Origin: a bacterium TMED88
Lineage (GTDB): Bacteria > Myxococcota_A > UBA9160 > UBA4427
Reading direction: 5' to 3'
DNA: 33,289 nucleotides
Assembly (NCBI GenBank): GCA_002171515.1
Contig: NHEP01000200.1
Span: 1-33,289, forward strand
The position numbers and the translations under genes were made by a program. Shown piece after piece: positions 1 through 7,152 of this stretch (its first letter is position 1; every line of letters begins with the position of its first letter). The notes under the pieces are model-generated. The model was not told the origin of the DNA. It worked only from the letters and a program-made list of their open reading frames with translations, and did no database searches.

Positions 1-385
1 AGCCACTCGGAATATTTTGCGGAAGGCCTGGGATGCCACCATCAATTGGAGCCGGGAGATAGACGATCGGCAGAATGGTTCGCGTGATGATGTTCCATTT
101 TCCGACGGTGAACGGAATGACGGGTTGGATGTTGAGGACATTGGCCGTCTGTCGATTCGGACCAATTCCGAAGTAGCTATTGTTTTGAAACGGAACGCTG
201 ATCATGTCCGCGACAGGGTTTTGGGCGGCTGCGGCGAGGGCCGCGGTATCCGGTGGTGCCGGAGGTTCGGCTGAAAAACTCATCGTGGGCAGGAGCGCCT
301 GGGCGAGGAAGGCAACGAATATCCAGCCAGATTTTGCCGGGGCTACTCTTCGTATAGGCCTCGTCCGACTTGATTGACAATTCAT
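1..385 (-). CDS. Outer-membrane-type exported protein, N-terminal part (cut by window edge)
   Basis: This reading frame is open from an ATG at 385 to the left edge of the window, giving 128 residues with no stop. A GAGGAG ribosome binding site lies six bases upstream of the ATG. The protein begins with a basic region and a hydrophobic segment ending near SFSA (about residue 39), which fits a signal peptide. The mature part reads AAQNPVADMISVPFQNNSYF and continues with GIGPNRQTANVLNIQPVIPF. I recognise this as the conserved start of a family of probable outer-membrane beta-barrel proteins, often annotated 'hypothetical' or 'neuromedin U', found in many Gram-negative bacteria. Their function is not known. 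The gene diverges from the sulfatase-like gene at 627, and the 241 bp between them should hold both promoters. I am confident it is a real gene, less so about the barrel assignment. Confidence 0.8.
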   Translation of the reverse strand, partial: MNCQSSRTRPIRRVAPAKSGWIFVAFLAQALLPTMSFSAEPPAPPDTAALAAAAQNPVADMISVPFQNNSYFGIGPNRQTANVLNIQPVIPFTVGKWNIITRTILPIVYLPAPIDGGIPGLPQNIPSG

Positions 386-626
386 GAATTTCTCCTCGAC
401 GTTGGCGTCGGGGGTGAGATTGACACGCATTTTCGGCCAATTCAATCGAGTATCGTTCAGAAGACAGGCGAAAAGTGTCTATCCTTTACGGCTCGTTAGA
501 GCGATCACCAATCGATGCTGTGGACTCGTTGTCCGCCGAATCTTGGGCGATGACGGACGTCAATGGATGCAGGGTCCTGAAGTCGATCGGATGCAGGCCT
601 GGGTGCCCAGGGGTAAGGTGTGCGAG

Positions 627-2027
627 ATGGATCGTCGCGGCGGGACCACTATTGCATTAGCACTCTTGATCTGCGCGTCGTGCTCTGAATCAGAGCCCGA
701 GAAAGCCTCCCTTGTAGGGTCCAATGTGGTCGTGGTCGTGGTGGATGCTCTGCGGGCTGATCGGCTGGGGACCTACGGATATGAGCGGGATACCAGTCCT
801 ATTTTGGATGAATTTGCAGAGCAGGGAGCCGTCTTTGATTCAGTGACTAGTCCAGCCTCTCAGACGGTCCCGTCGATGATTTCTTTATGGAGCGGTGTCT
901 ATCCCCACCATCACGGGAACCAGTATTTTCCAAAAACCAATTCAATTGGCGTTGAGCGCAAAGGAGCGCGCCCTGCTTTGCCCGATTCCTCGTCTTTGCT
1001 GGCCGAATCCTTTTTGGAGGCGGGATATCAGACAGTGGCCGTCGTGACGAATCCCTGGCTCCAAGCTGAGTATGGCTTTGGCCGAGGTTTTGAAAGTTAT
1101 GTGCTGCTCGACCCAGCGAATTCGGCTTACCCCTACGCGCGTGGAGACGAGGTGTCGTTTGCCGCGGAAATGGCGATCGCGCATGCAGCATCCAACCCCG
1201 ATCAGCCATTGTTTCTTTACCTTCACTTTATGGACGTTCATGCGCCGTATTGGCCGAGTCCGGATGAACAGGCACTTTTGGCGCCAGGTGTTACGGATCG
1301 TTCCTTCTATGCCAACGGCCGGCTGCGGGGAGTCGATGAAAGCAAGATGCGCGACGCGAGTCGGCTCTACGATGCTGAGGTCCGCACCTTTGACGGTTTC
1401 TTGGGGGGCCTGCTCGAATCCATCGAGGCCATGGGGGGGAATCGGGAGACCCTTGTGGTCCTGACCGCTGACCACGGAGACGAGTTCTTTGAGCATGGCG
1501 GAATGGGCCATGGTTTCTCGCTGTATGAAGAGGTGGTGCATGTGCCCTTGGTTTTTGTCCATCCGCGAATCCCGTCTCGGCGGATCAAGGGCCCGGTGAG
1601 CCTTGTTGATTTTGCGCCGACCCTGCTCGCACTTTTGGGTTTGGAGGCGGGGTCCGACATGGATGGAATCTCTTTGGCCCAGTCGGTGCGTGGGCAAGCG
1701 CAGCATGGGTTGGATGGCCATCGTTGGGTGCTCAGCGAGCTGGGCGATTTAAAACTCGTTCGTTCGGGTGATCGGAAATTGATTTTGGCACGTGAACTCG
1801 AGGGCCCCGGACGTGTTGAGCGTTTTGATCTCGCCCGGGATCCGTACGAGCAGAGCCGGCTCTCGGATGCCGAGACGCGGGAATGGCCAAAAGAGATTTC
1901 GGATAGGGCGGAAGCCTTGTTGAATGCTTCTCGGCAAGAGGTTTCCCGCGAGCGCGGTTCTAAGCGCTTCGATCCGATCCCCGACGCAGTTCAAGAACGG
2001 CTGAAGGCCTTAGGGTACTCAGATTGA
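627..2027 (+). CDS. Sulfatase / alkaline phosphatase superfamily hydrolase, probable lipoprotein
   Basis: This 466-residue protein belongs to the sulfatase branch of the alkaline phosphatase superfamily (Pfam Sulfatase fold). Visible landmarks are the N-terminal metal motif VDALRADRLGTYGY (Asp40 onward), the active-site segment with Thr80-Val-Pro-Ser followed by SLWSGVYP, the second metal motif TADHGDEFFEHG (Asp282, His283), GHGFSLYEE, and the typical C-terminal LKALGYSD. The frame is open further upstream, to an ATG at 384. I chose the ATG at 627 because a short hydrophobic leader ending in CASC (Cys19) follows directly, as in an envelope lipoprotein, and an AAGGTG-like site precedes it. The lipobox is not ideal. 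The usual Cys/Ser-x-Pro-x-Arg motif needed for formylglycine is missing: Thr stands at the nucleophile position and Met replaces Arg. The enzyme is therefore more likely a phospho- or phosphonate-ester hydrolase or transferase than a classical sulfatase. The substrate is unknown. Confidence 0.88.
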   Translation: MDRRGGTTIALALLICASCSESEPEKASLVGSNVVVVVVDALRADRLGTYGYERDTSPILDEFAEQGAVFDSVTSPASQTVPSMISLWSGVYPHHHGNQYFPKTNSIGVERKGARPALPDSSSLLAESFLEAGYQTVAVVTNPWLQAEYGFGRGFESYVLLDPANSAYPYARGDEVSFAAEMAIAHAASNPDQPLFLYLHFMDVHAPYWPSPDEQALLAPGVTDRSFYANGRLRGVDESKMRDASRLYDAEVRTFDGFLGGLLESIEAMGGNRETLVVLTADHGDEFFEHGGMGHGFSLYEEVVHVPLVFVHPRIPSRRIKGPVSLVDFAPTLLALLGLEAGSDMDGISLAQSVRGQAQHGLDGHRWVLSELGDLKLVRSGDRKLILARELEGPGRVERFDLARDPYEQSRLSDAETREWPKEISDRAEALLNASRQEVSRERGSKRFDPIPDAVQERLKALGYSD

Positions 2028-2109
2028 CATTGATGGGGCGGGTTTGTGCCGTTCGCGGAGTCGGGCAGTTTGGGTTTACATCAGCCTTTTGTTGAGGAGG
2101 ATGTTGCCG

Positions 2110-2580
2110 ATGCTGAAGCGGATGAGTGCTGTGTCCAAAGCGCTTTTTGTCTCTTGTTTGTTGATTCTCTTTTCGGCCAGTGTGGTTGAGGCGGGTGGAC
2201 GGTCTCTCAGCGGTTCGTGGTCGACTCGTCAAGCCGTCCCCTATCTCCAGCAGTTAGGCGGCGAAGAGCCCGATCTTTTCTCTACGGAATTGGTCTGGAC
2301 GCTTACCGAAGATGAAGATGGTTTGATCTCAGGATTCAGTGATTTCGTCGCATTTGATGCTGAAGGAGCGGAAATCAGCTCAGGTCAGCTCCGGCTCGTG
2401 GGTACGCGCTTCGGGCGATCCTTCGCGATTGCTCAGGGTGATCTGTCAGAAAGCGGGCAAACGGGTATGACTTTTCAATGCGAGCGGCGCAGGGTCAATC
2501 GGATCGTCTGCTTGGGAACCAGTACAGGAGGACTCTCGCCCCTTGGCTTAAGGCTGCTCTTGACTCGGGTCGACGAGTAG
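2110..2580 (+). CDS. Small secreted protein of unknown function
   Basis: I do not recognise this 156-residue protein. It starts with a clear signal peptide (MLKRMSAVSK, then about 14 hydrophobic residues, cleavage predicted after VVEA near residue 28). A GAGGAGG site at 2094-2100 is nine bases from the ATG at 2110 but touches the alternative ATG at 2101, so 2110 is preferred. The mature part is a compact, probably beta-rich domain starting SLSGSW, with two cysteines in the motif CERRRVNRIVC that could form a disulfide. No C-terminal sorting signal is present. It lies 82 bp downstream of the sulfatase-like gene on the same strand and may be co-transcribed with it. The gene ends 22 bp before the stop of the convergent oxidoreductase, with no strong terminator hairpin between them. 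Confidence 0.7.
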   Translation: MLKRMSAVSKALFVSCLLILFSASVVEAGGRSLSGSWSTRQAVPYLQQLGGEEPDLFSTELVWTLTEDEDGLISGFSDFVAFDAEGAEISSGQLRLVGTRFGRSFAIAQGDLSESGQTGMTFQCERRRVNRIVCLGTSTGGLSPLGLRLLLTRVDE

Positions 2581-2602
2581 GCGCCTCCAAAGGTCCTTGG
2601 GG

Positions 2603-3754
2603 CTAATGGGTTGAGGGCGTCTGGGCGAGGTCTGAACGGACCGAAGACGGTGGCCCGGAGCCCTGGAAGGAGAAGACGCTGTCCCACCGAGGGCCCGGAC
2701 GCAGTGATTCTAAGACCTGAGACGCTGATTGGAAGCGCTCTTCGGCGGCGGTGACTCGGACGACGGCTTCGTCCATCCCTTTGCAGAGCGTGGAGATGGC
2801 CTGCGGGGCCCCCTCCGGCTCGCCTGCGTAACCGAGTTGATCGAGGAGGGCGTCGGGGATCAGGTCGAGAAGTGTCTCCGTCTTCGCACTGTTCCGTGTG
2901 TGGTCATCGATTTCGTCCAGTAAGGCGCCGAAGCCGAGTCGCTCAACCTGTGCGCGATAGCCCACCCGAGTTGCCCCTTTTTGGGGAAGGTCGGGGCCTT
3001 GGAGGTAGGGAAGCACGGCCAGGGCCAGCCGACGACGGGCAAGGGCTGGATCCGCGGAGACCGAAACCGGAACGGATTGCATTAAGGTCAGCTGAGAAGG
3101 GTCGCGCCCGGATCGCTCGGCGCCCTCAAAAAGTTTTGTCCGTGCCCAGTTGGCTTGGTCTTCGGTGGAAAAAGAGATGACGGCGCCATCGGTCAGCTCC
3201 CCTGCGATTCGCAACATTTGGGGGCCCAGAGCGCCGAGGATGATTCGTGGTCTCTGCATCCCGGGAGCGAGGCCCGCATCGAGATCTCTGATGAGCTCTT
3301 TCAGGTAATCGCGAACAAGGCTAATTAACGAACCCTGTGTCCATCCGAGTTGTTCCCGGACCGCGGGTCGATAGAGGTCGCCGGCGCCGACTCCCAGAAT
3401 AAAGCGACCGCCTGTTGCCTGGGAGAGGATGAGGGCACGCTCGGCGAGTTGGGCTGGCCTTGGGTATTTCGGAATGGGCGATACGAGGGTCCCGACTTGC
3501 ATTCCGCCCGCGGTGATCTCACAACTCGCCTTCCACCGTTCACCGCAAAGTCCCAGGGCATCGGGCCCGCGCCAGTCCGGCGTATAGACCGTATCGAAAC
3601 CCAATTCGAAGGCCTGACGGGTCAGCCGGCGTTGTTCTTCGATGTCGGATCGAGGTCGCACTTTTCTCCGGACAGCCCGTGCCGCCCGCAGGGCGAGTCC
3701 GGGCTCGCACCACGAGAAGCCCAGGTTGGGGTCGAAGGCTGCGCTGATTCTCAA
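2603..3754 (-). CDS. Luciferase-like (LLM class) flavin or F420-dependent oxidoreductase
   Basis: This 383-residue protein has the TIM-barrel pattern of the luciferase-like monooxygenase family. Features include an N-terminal strand MRISAAFDP, AFELGFDTVYTPD near residue 75, GTLVSPIPKYPRPAQLAERALILSQ with the barrel strand ATGGRFILGVGAGD after it, RPRIILGALGPQMLRIAGELTDGAV around residues 165-190, and a C-terminal helical part. The ILGVGAGD and GALGP motifs are characteristic. Such enzymes reduce or oxidise small substrates with F420 or FMN, and the sequence alone does not decide which cofactor is used here. The start is a TTG with a modest GGGA site, and no ATG fits the conserved N terminus. 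The C-terminal 30 residues are low-complexity and probably disordered. It is transcribed alone. It could act in xenobiotic or lipid redox chemistry, but nothing nearby identifies the substrate. Confidence 0.85.
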   Translation of the reverse strand: MRISAAFDPNLGFSWCEPGLALRAARAVRRKVRPRSDIEEQRRLTRQAFELGFDTVYTPDWRGPDALGLCGERWKASCEITAGGMQVGTLVSPIPKYPRPAQLAERALILSQATGGRFILGVGAGDLYRPAVREQLGWTQGSLISLVRDYLKELIRDLDAGLAPGMQRPRIILGALGPQMLRIAGELTDGAVISFSTEDQANWARTKLFEGAERSGRDPSQLTLMQSVPVSVSADPALARRRLALAVLPYLQGPDLPQKGATRVGYRAQVERLGFGALLDEIDDHTRNSAKTETLLDLIPDALLDQLGYAGEPEGAPQAISTLCKGMDEAVVRVTAAEERFQSASQVLESLRPGPRWDSVFSFQGSGPPSSVRSDLAQTPSTH

Positions 3755-4486
3755 GATTTTCCCTAGCCGGCTCGATCTGAGTGTTTTTGCTGGTTTGACA
3801 TCAGTATTTAATCCTAAGCTTCAGAATTGGTTTCGTCGAGCCGAGATTCTGCGCTTTCGCGCTCTCTGTTTGTCGGAAAGCCAGTCGGGTGGGTTGAGAG
3901 GGTTTGTGCTGGGCCGAGACGGCGGCGTCCAGCCATGCCCCCCCCCTCGGGAAGTGGGCAGGTCCGTGACCGGAAAAGAAAGAGCCTTGCCGCTCAGAGG
4001 CTCTCGGATCACGCCGATCGGTTGGGCACGGCTTCCTGTGTGGATCAGCTGACGATAAACGCCCGCGTGGTCGTAACCGTTCAATCTAAGCGGGCGATGA
4101 GAGAAGGGCCTTTGAAGGAAACGCTTAGCGGAGGCGGTCCTCAAAAAAGCCAATATCGACCGACGGTCTTCGGCGGATCTGTGAAGGGTCTCGCCCTCGA
4201 TCTCCGCCGACTCCTGTCAGGGCTGAGAGATTTGGAAGCGCAGTCTTTTCGTATACCAATGGGCGGCTTCGAACCGATCCGAGTTCGGGTCAAGGGCCTC
4301 CGGAACGCTTTGGGGCAGCCGAGTGGGACAAAGCTGACATGTTCTGTTCCATTTTAATAATCGTTGGGTCAGGGCCTTCGGAAAAATCTTGAAACCCGGC
4401 TGGCCATGGGCGTAGTCTGATGTTCTCTAGGAAGGGAGATGCTTAAGTAAGCTGCCCGAGCTTGGATTGATGCGGAGTGGATGCCC
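3755..4486. other. 732-bp stretch without a convincing gene
   Basis: This region lies between the divergent oxidoreductase (-) and PEP-CTERM (+) genes. Several frames are open for 100 to 180 codons: 3827-4357 on the plus strand from a TTG, and 3821-4153 on the minus strand. Their translations are rich in Arg and Pro, show no domain I recognise, and lack ribosome binding sites, so I do not call them genes. A run of nine C lies at 3938-3946. A weak promoter-like pair, TTGAAA at 4389-4394 and TAGTCT at 4413-4418, lies upstream of the PEP-CTERM gene. The region may be decayed coding sequence, or a 5' leader plus promoters. Confidence 0.4.
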
Positions 4487-4999
4487 ATGTTGAAGAAGGT
4501 CAAGGGAGGCCTGCGCGGCCTGCTTCGAATGTTTTTTGTGTGCGTCTTCTTCATCCTGGGTCTCGAAAGCGCAGTCGCTCAAGCGGCGGCGATCTTGACA
4601 GTCGACGAGTTGACATGGGATGCGTCGAGCGGTCAAGCATCTGTGAGTGGCGATTTTACGCTGACCTCCTACACCGGCACGCAGTGGCGTCTTGTGGGTC
4701 TAGAGATTCAGGTCGGGTCACAAGTATCGACAACATCTTTGTCCCCCTATCCCACCTACTCCGCGTACCCGTTTACCTATGAATTTGAAGATGTGGTCCT
4801 TTATCCATCGTCTCCTCTCAGCATTGGAAGCACCCAGGAAGTCGGAATTAAGATGCAGCGATATTTCGATTTCTTAGGGGGGTTCGAGACGGGCGGCAGC
4901 ATATTTCGCGGCTCGAGTACGGTTGAGGCCGTTCCCGAACCCACAACCGCCTTGATGCTTTCGCTGGGTCTGCTCTGCCTGGGTTTGAGGCGCCGCTGA
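4487..4999 (+). CDS. PEP-CTERM sorting domain-containing exported protein
   Basis: This 170-residue protein has a signal peptide (MLKKVKGGLRG, then a hydrophobic stretch to AVAQA near residue 33), a short beta-rich middle region, and a classic PEP-CTERM tail at 4931-4996. The tail consists of VPEP, a hydrophobic helix (ALMLSLGLLCLGL) and a terminal RRR. PEP-CTERM proteins are exported and then processed by an exosortase, and are usually linked to exopolysaccharide or the cell surface. No exosortase gene is in the window. The middle domain (residues 35-145) has many Ser, Thr and Tyr residues and resembles the small cargo domains of this class, but I cannot name its function. Two ATGs compete. 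GGAG at 4474-4477 is nine bases from 4487 but only three from 4481, so I chose 4487. It is followed on the same strand by the VOC gene 165 bp downstream. Confidence 0.85.
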   Translation: MLKKVKGGLRGLLRMFFVCVFFILGLESAVAQAAAILTVDELTWDASSGQASVSGDFTLTSYTGTQWRLVGLEIQVGSQVSTTSLSPYPTYSAYPFTYEFEDVVLYPSSPLSIGSTQEVGIKMQRYFDFLGGFETGGSIFRGSSTVEAVPEPTTALMLSLGLLCLGLRRR

Positions 5000-5164
5000 T
5001 CGTTCCGGATGGGTCATCGAGTGCGCCGTGAGCAGGTGCCACGTGCTGCGTCTGTCCGATTCTGTCTCGCCTTCCGCCGTGATGAGGTAGGGGCGATTCG
5101 CCTATGAAGAAGAGGCGCTAATCTCCCTCCTCCGTTCATTTTGTTGTTCAGCAAGGAGAGATTT

Positions 5165-5533
5165 ATGTTCAGTCACGTGATGTTGGGTGTCAGCGACATC
5201 GAAGCTTCGAAAAAGTTTTACGATGCCGTGCTGGGTACGATCGGCGTCGGCCCAGGTGTTGAGAACAAAGGCCGCTATTTCTATATAAGCCCTGGCGGCG
5301 TCTTCGCGATCACGATCCCGATTGATGGAGAGCCAGCCACGCACGGCAATGGAAGTACGGTCGGTTTTCTCGTTGAGTCGGACGAGCAGGGCAACGCTTT
5401 TCATCAAGCCGGTCTCGAAAACGGCGGCGTGACCTGCGAGGAGCCTCCGGGTCGGCGAGAGGGCGGCATGTATCTCGCCTATCTCCGCGATCCCGATGGA
5501 AATAAGATCTGCGCTCTCGGGCAGCCCGCCTGA
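5165..5533 (+). CDS. VOC (glyoxalase/bleomycin resistance) superfamily protein
   Basis: This 122-residue protein is a single-chain member of the vicinal oxygen chelate fold. It shows the opening strand FSHVMLGVSDIEASKKFYDAVLG with the first metal-type residue His4, a middle HGNGSTVGFLV strand, a helix with FHQAGLENGG, and the typical closing motif YLRDPDGNKICAL. In metal-dependent glyoxalases the last motif normally carries Glu. Here Cys occupies that region, so metal binding and activity are uncertain. Many proteins of this size and pattern are annotated only as 'VOC family protein' or glyoxalase-like. An AAGGAG site five or more bases upstream supports the ATG at 5165 over the earlier in-frame start at 5141. 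The protein is cytoplasmic. The gene ends just before a perfect hairpin terminator. No neighbour indicates the substrate. Confidence 0.88.
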   Translation: MFSHVMLGVSDIEASKKFYDAVLGTIGVGPGVENKGRYFYISPGGVFAITIPIDGEPATHGNGSTVGFLVESDEQGNAFHQAGLENGGVTCEEPPGRREGGMYLAYLRDPDGNKICALGQPA

Positions 5534-5570
5534 CCGGAGATCCGTTTTCTCAAAACTGAAGGTGATTCCT

Positions 5571-5617
5571 TTCGGCCGCTCAAACGCTTTGAGAGTTTGA
5601 GCGGCCGAAGCTTTTTG
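5571..5617 (+). terminator. Perfect 15-bp hairpin, intrinsic terminator between convergent genes
   Basis: TTCGGCCGCTCAAAC (5571-5585) is exactly complementary to GTTTGAGCGGCCGAA (5595-5609), with a nine-base loop. A GCTTTTT tail follows on the plus strand, which suits termination of the VOC gene transcript. The stop codon of the minus-strand esterase is at 5620, so the same hairpin may also act on that strand, although there is no U-tract in that direction. Confidence 0.85.
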
Positions 5618-5619
5618 GG

Positions 5620-6540
5620 TCAGCAGGAAGGAGAGGGCTGACGGGCGGCTCGTTGGACGGCGCCGGCAGTCATCAATGCAGCCAATATTCCGATTCCAAA
5701 TGGTCCGATACTGGGCACCGGCGGAGGCGGCGGGGGAGCCGGGTCCGCCGGGGCTTGGGCGAGAAAAAAGTCCCACTGCGCCGAGTTGTAGGAGCGGTCC
5801 CAGTTGTGATCGAGGGAATCCGCGAGCGTCACCAGTTCGGAAATGTGTCCCCGATTGAGGAGAGTGTTGTGTAGATCGCTGCTCCAGCTGTAGGGGACGA
5901 CTGAATCTGCCGGTGAGTGGAGAAGCATGCCCCGGAGTTGGGGTGGAGATGAGGGTACGATTGTGGGCCAAAGTCCCGCAATGATCCCTCCCGAGTGGCC
6001 GGCGAACACTGCAATCGGATGCGTGTCGTTTCGGAGCTGGGTGGCTGCGTAGTAACTAAAGAAAGCCCCCATCGAATGCCCGGTCGAGAAGATGTGCGTC
6101 GTTTTGATGTTGTAGTTCTCGATGGACCAAGAAATCATGTCCCGGACGAAATTGGCGTCCGCAGAATTCATGTCCCAGCTGTCATCTTGATAAGAGTTTG
6201 GAAATAGGACGATGAAGCCTTCCTGCTCTGCGAGGTCCTGCCAGCGGTAGGGGCCATACGGTCGCGCCGCATCAGCGGCTGAGCTGAGAAGGCCGTGCAT
6301 CATGAAGAGAAGAGGCGTCGGCGTAGCCGAATCGTAGGAAGTCGGCACGTAGGCTATGAATTGTCGAGAGCGTCCATCGCTTTGGATGTCAACAGTTGTG
6401 GTCGTGGCGGCATGGGACAGCGAAGCAATCAGCAAGCCCAGAGGCAGCGCGTACAGCACAGATCGCCAAAGCGGCCGACCTTTTATTCTCTTCGCGGTTG
6501 CAAAATTAAAAGAGGTACGGGCGATAAAGCGTTTCAGCAT
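5620..6540 (-). CDS. Secreted PHB-depolymerase-like esterase with C-terminal sorting tail
   Basis: This 306-residue alpha/beta hydrolase resembles the LpqC / PHB depolymerase esterases. It has a signal peptide ending in SHA (about residue 44), the oxyanion region LLFMMHGLLSS, the nucleophile elbow GHSMG (Ser156), an acidic position near LLHSPADSVVPY, and a candidate catalytic His in DSLDHNWDRS. A proline-rich stalk (APADPAPPPPPPVP) then leads to a tail VPSIGPFGIG, a hydrophobic helix, and a basic end. That tail resembles IPTL-CTERM-type sorting signals, so the enzyme is probably exported and held at the surface. The ATG at 6540 has GGAAGGA six bases upstream and is better than the TTG at 6546. 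The substrate is unknown; polyester or aromatic-ester cleavage is typical of the family. It is transcribed alone and converges on the VOC gene. Confidence 0.85.
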   Translation of the reverse strand: MLKRFIARTSFNFATAKRIKGRPLWRSVLYALPLGLLIASLSHAATTTTVDIQSDGRSRQFIAYVPTSYDSATPTPLLFMMHGLLSSAADAARPYGPYRWQDLAEQEGFIVLFPNSYQDDSWDMNSADANFVRDMISWSIENYNIKTTHIFSTGHSMGAFFSYYAATQLRNDTHPIAVFAGHSGGIIAGLWPTIVPSSPPQLRGMLLHSPADSVVPYSWSSDLHNTLLNRGHISELVTLADSLDHNWDRSYNSAQWDFFLAQAPADPAPPPPPPVPSIGPFGIGILAALMTAGAVQRAARQPSPSC

Positions 6541-7152
6541 GCGCAATCCTTCCTGCTTCAGAGAGGGCGCCTACAGCGCAGACCGCATCAGCTCTTACCA
6601 GCTCCGCTGATAATTTATCCTTCGCCAATTGGAAAGTGCATCGGAATTGATGAAGGTCTGACTTAGTCCGGGAGAATCATTCCCGTTTTCGACCCGTCTT
6701 CTCACGAATGGAATGGGACGAAGTCATGGGTTTTTATGAGCGCGCCATATGGGACGATCCGCTCGAATCAGTCGCTGATATTTTGTCGGTGGATGATGTT
6801 GACTGCGATGAAGTCATCGCTTCGTTGTATCAATCAGGTTATGGCTCGACTTGACCTGAGTAGCTCTGGCTCAGTTTCGGGTTGTGAGTTCATCGAAAGG
6901 GAGCGTTGACTCGGAAGAGAGAACCACCATGAGGCAACATTGGGGGCACTCTGTCGGTATAACTACTGAAACCCTTTTACAGTGGGGCTGACGTAAAGAA
7001 AGTGATTTCAACCTGTCTTATTGCGTAGATCAAAGCAGGGCTTGCGAGTAAAATGCGCACTTCGAACAGTTGAGTTGTTCATCCTTACGGTCTGGGTTTT
7101 TTGGGCGAGGCGCGAAAGCGTTCGTCCTCATGGAGACAGCCACTTGGCACCG
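6541..7152. other. 612-bp intergenic region between divergent surface-protein genes
   Basis: This stretch separates the esterase (-) from the calcium-repeat protein (+). It holds one possible short coding sequence (6708-6854, listed separately). It also holds a small hairpin, CGGGA with TCCCG (6669-6685), followed by TTTT on the plus strand; the stem is only five pairs. The frame of the downstream protein stays open back to a TTG at 7021, but the residues before 7153 do not look like a signal peptide and are treated as untranslated. I see no RNA gene or clear promoter. Confidence 0.4.
6708..6854 (+). CDS. Possible 48-residue acidic small protein
   Basis: An ATG at 6708 opens a 48-codon frame beginning MEWDEVMGFYERAIWDDPLE and ending in DEVIASLYQSGYGST. 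An internal ATG at 6726 would give 42 residues. The translation is strongly acidic, has no unusual run of Arg or Pro, and has the look of real coding sequence, unlike the shadow frames around it. Neither start has a strong ribosome binding site. I recognise no family. It sits alone in the 612-bp gap, on the same strand as the calcium-repeat protein downstream. It may be a real small gene or a chance frame. Confidence 0.3.
   Translation: MEWDEVMGFYERAIWDDPLESVADILSVDDVDCDEVIASLYQSGYGST

Noticed and set aside
942-1721. 259-codon minus-strand frame
   Set aside because: It lies wholly antisense to the sulfatase-like gene, whose motifs are unmistakable.
4055-4098. GCCCGC...GCGGGC inverted pair with a GTTCAATCTA-like loop, checked as a possible tRNA
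   Set aside because: There is no cloverleaf: D and anticodon arms are missing and the size is wrong.
3821-4153. 110-codon minus-strand frame in the same gap
   Set aside because: It has a basic C terminus, no domain and no ribosome binding site. The fragment NGYDHAGVYRQLIHTG hinted at decayed coding sequence but could not be matched to anything.
3827-4357. 176-codon plus-strand frame in the gap after the oxidoreductase gene
   Set aside because: It starts at a TTG without a ribosome binding site, is Arg/Pro/Ser-rich, and has no recognisable motif. It spans a nine-C run and looks like a chance frame.
7021-7152. N-terminal extension of the calcium-repeat protein from a TTG
   Set aside because: The signal peptide begins at 7153, and the 44 preceding residues would block it.
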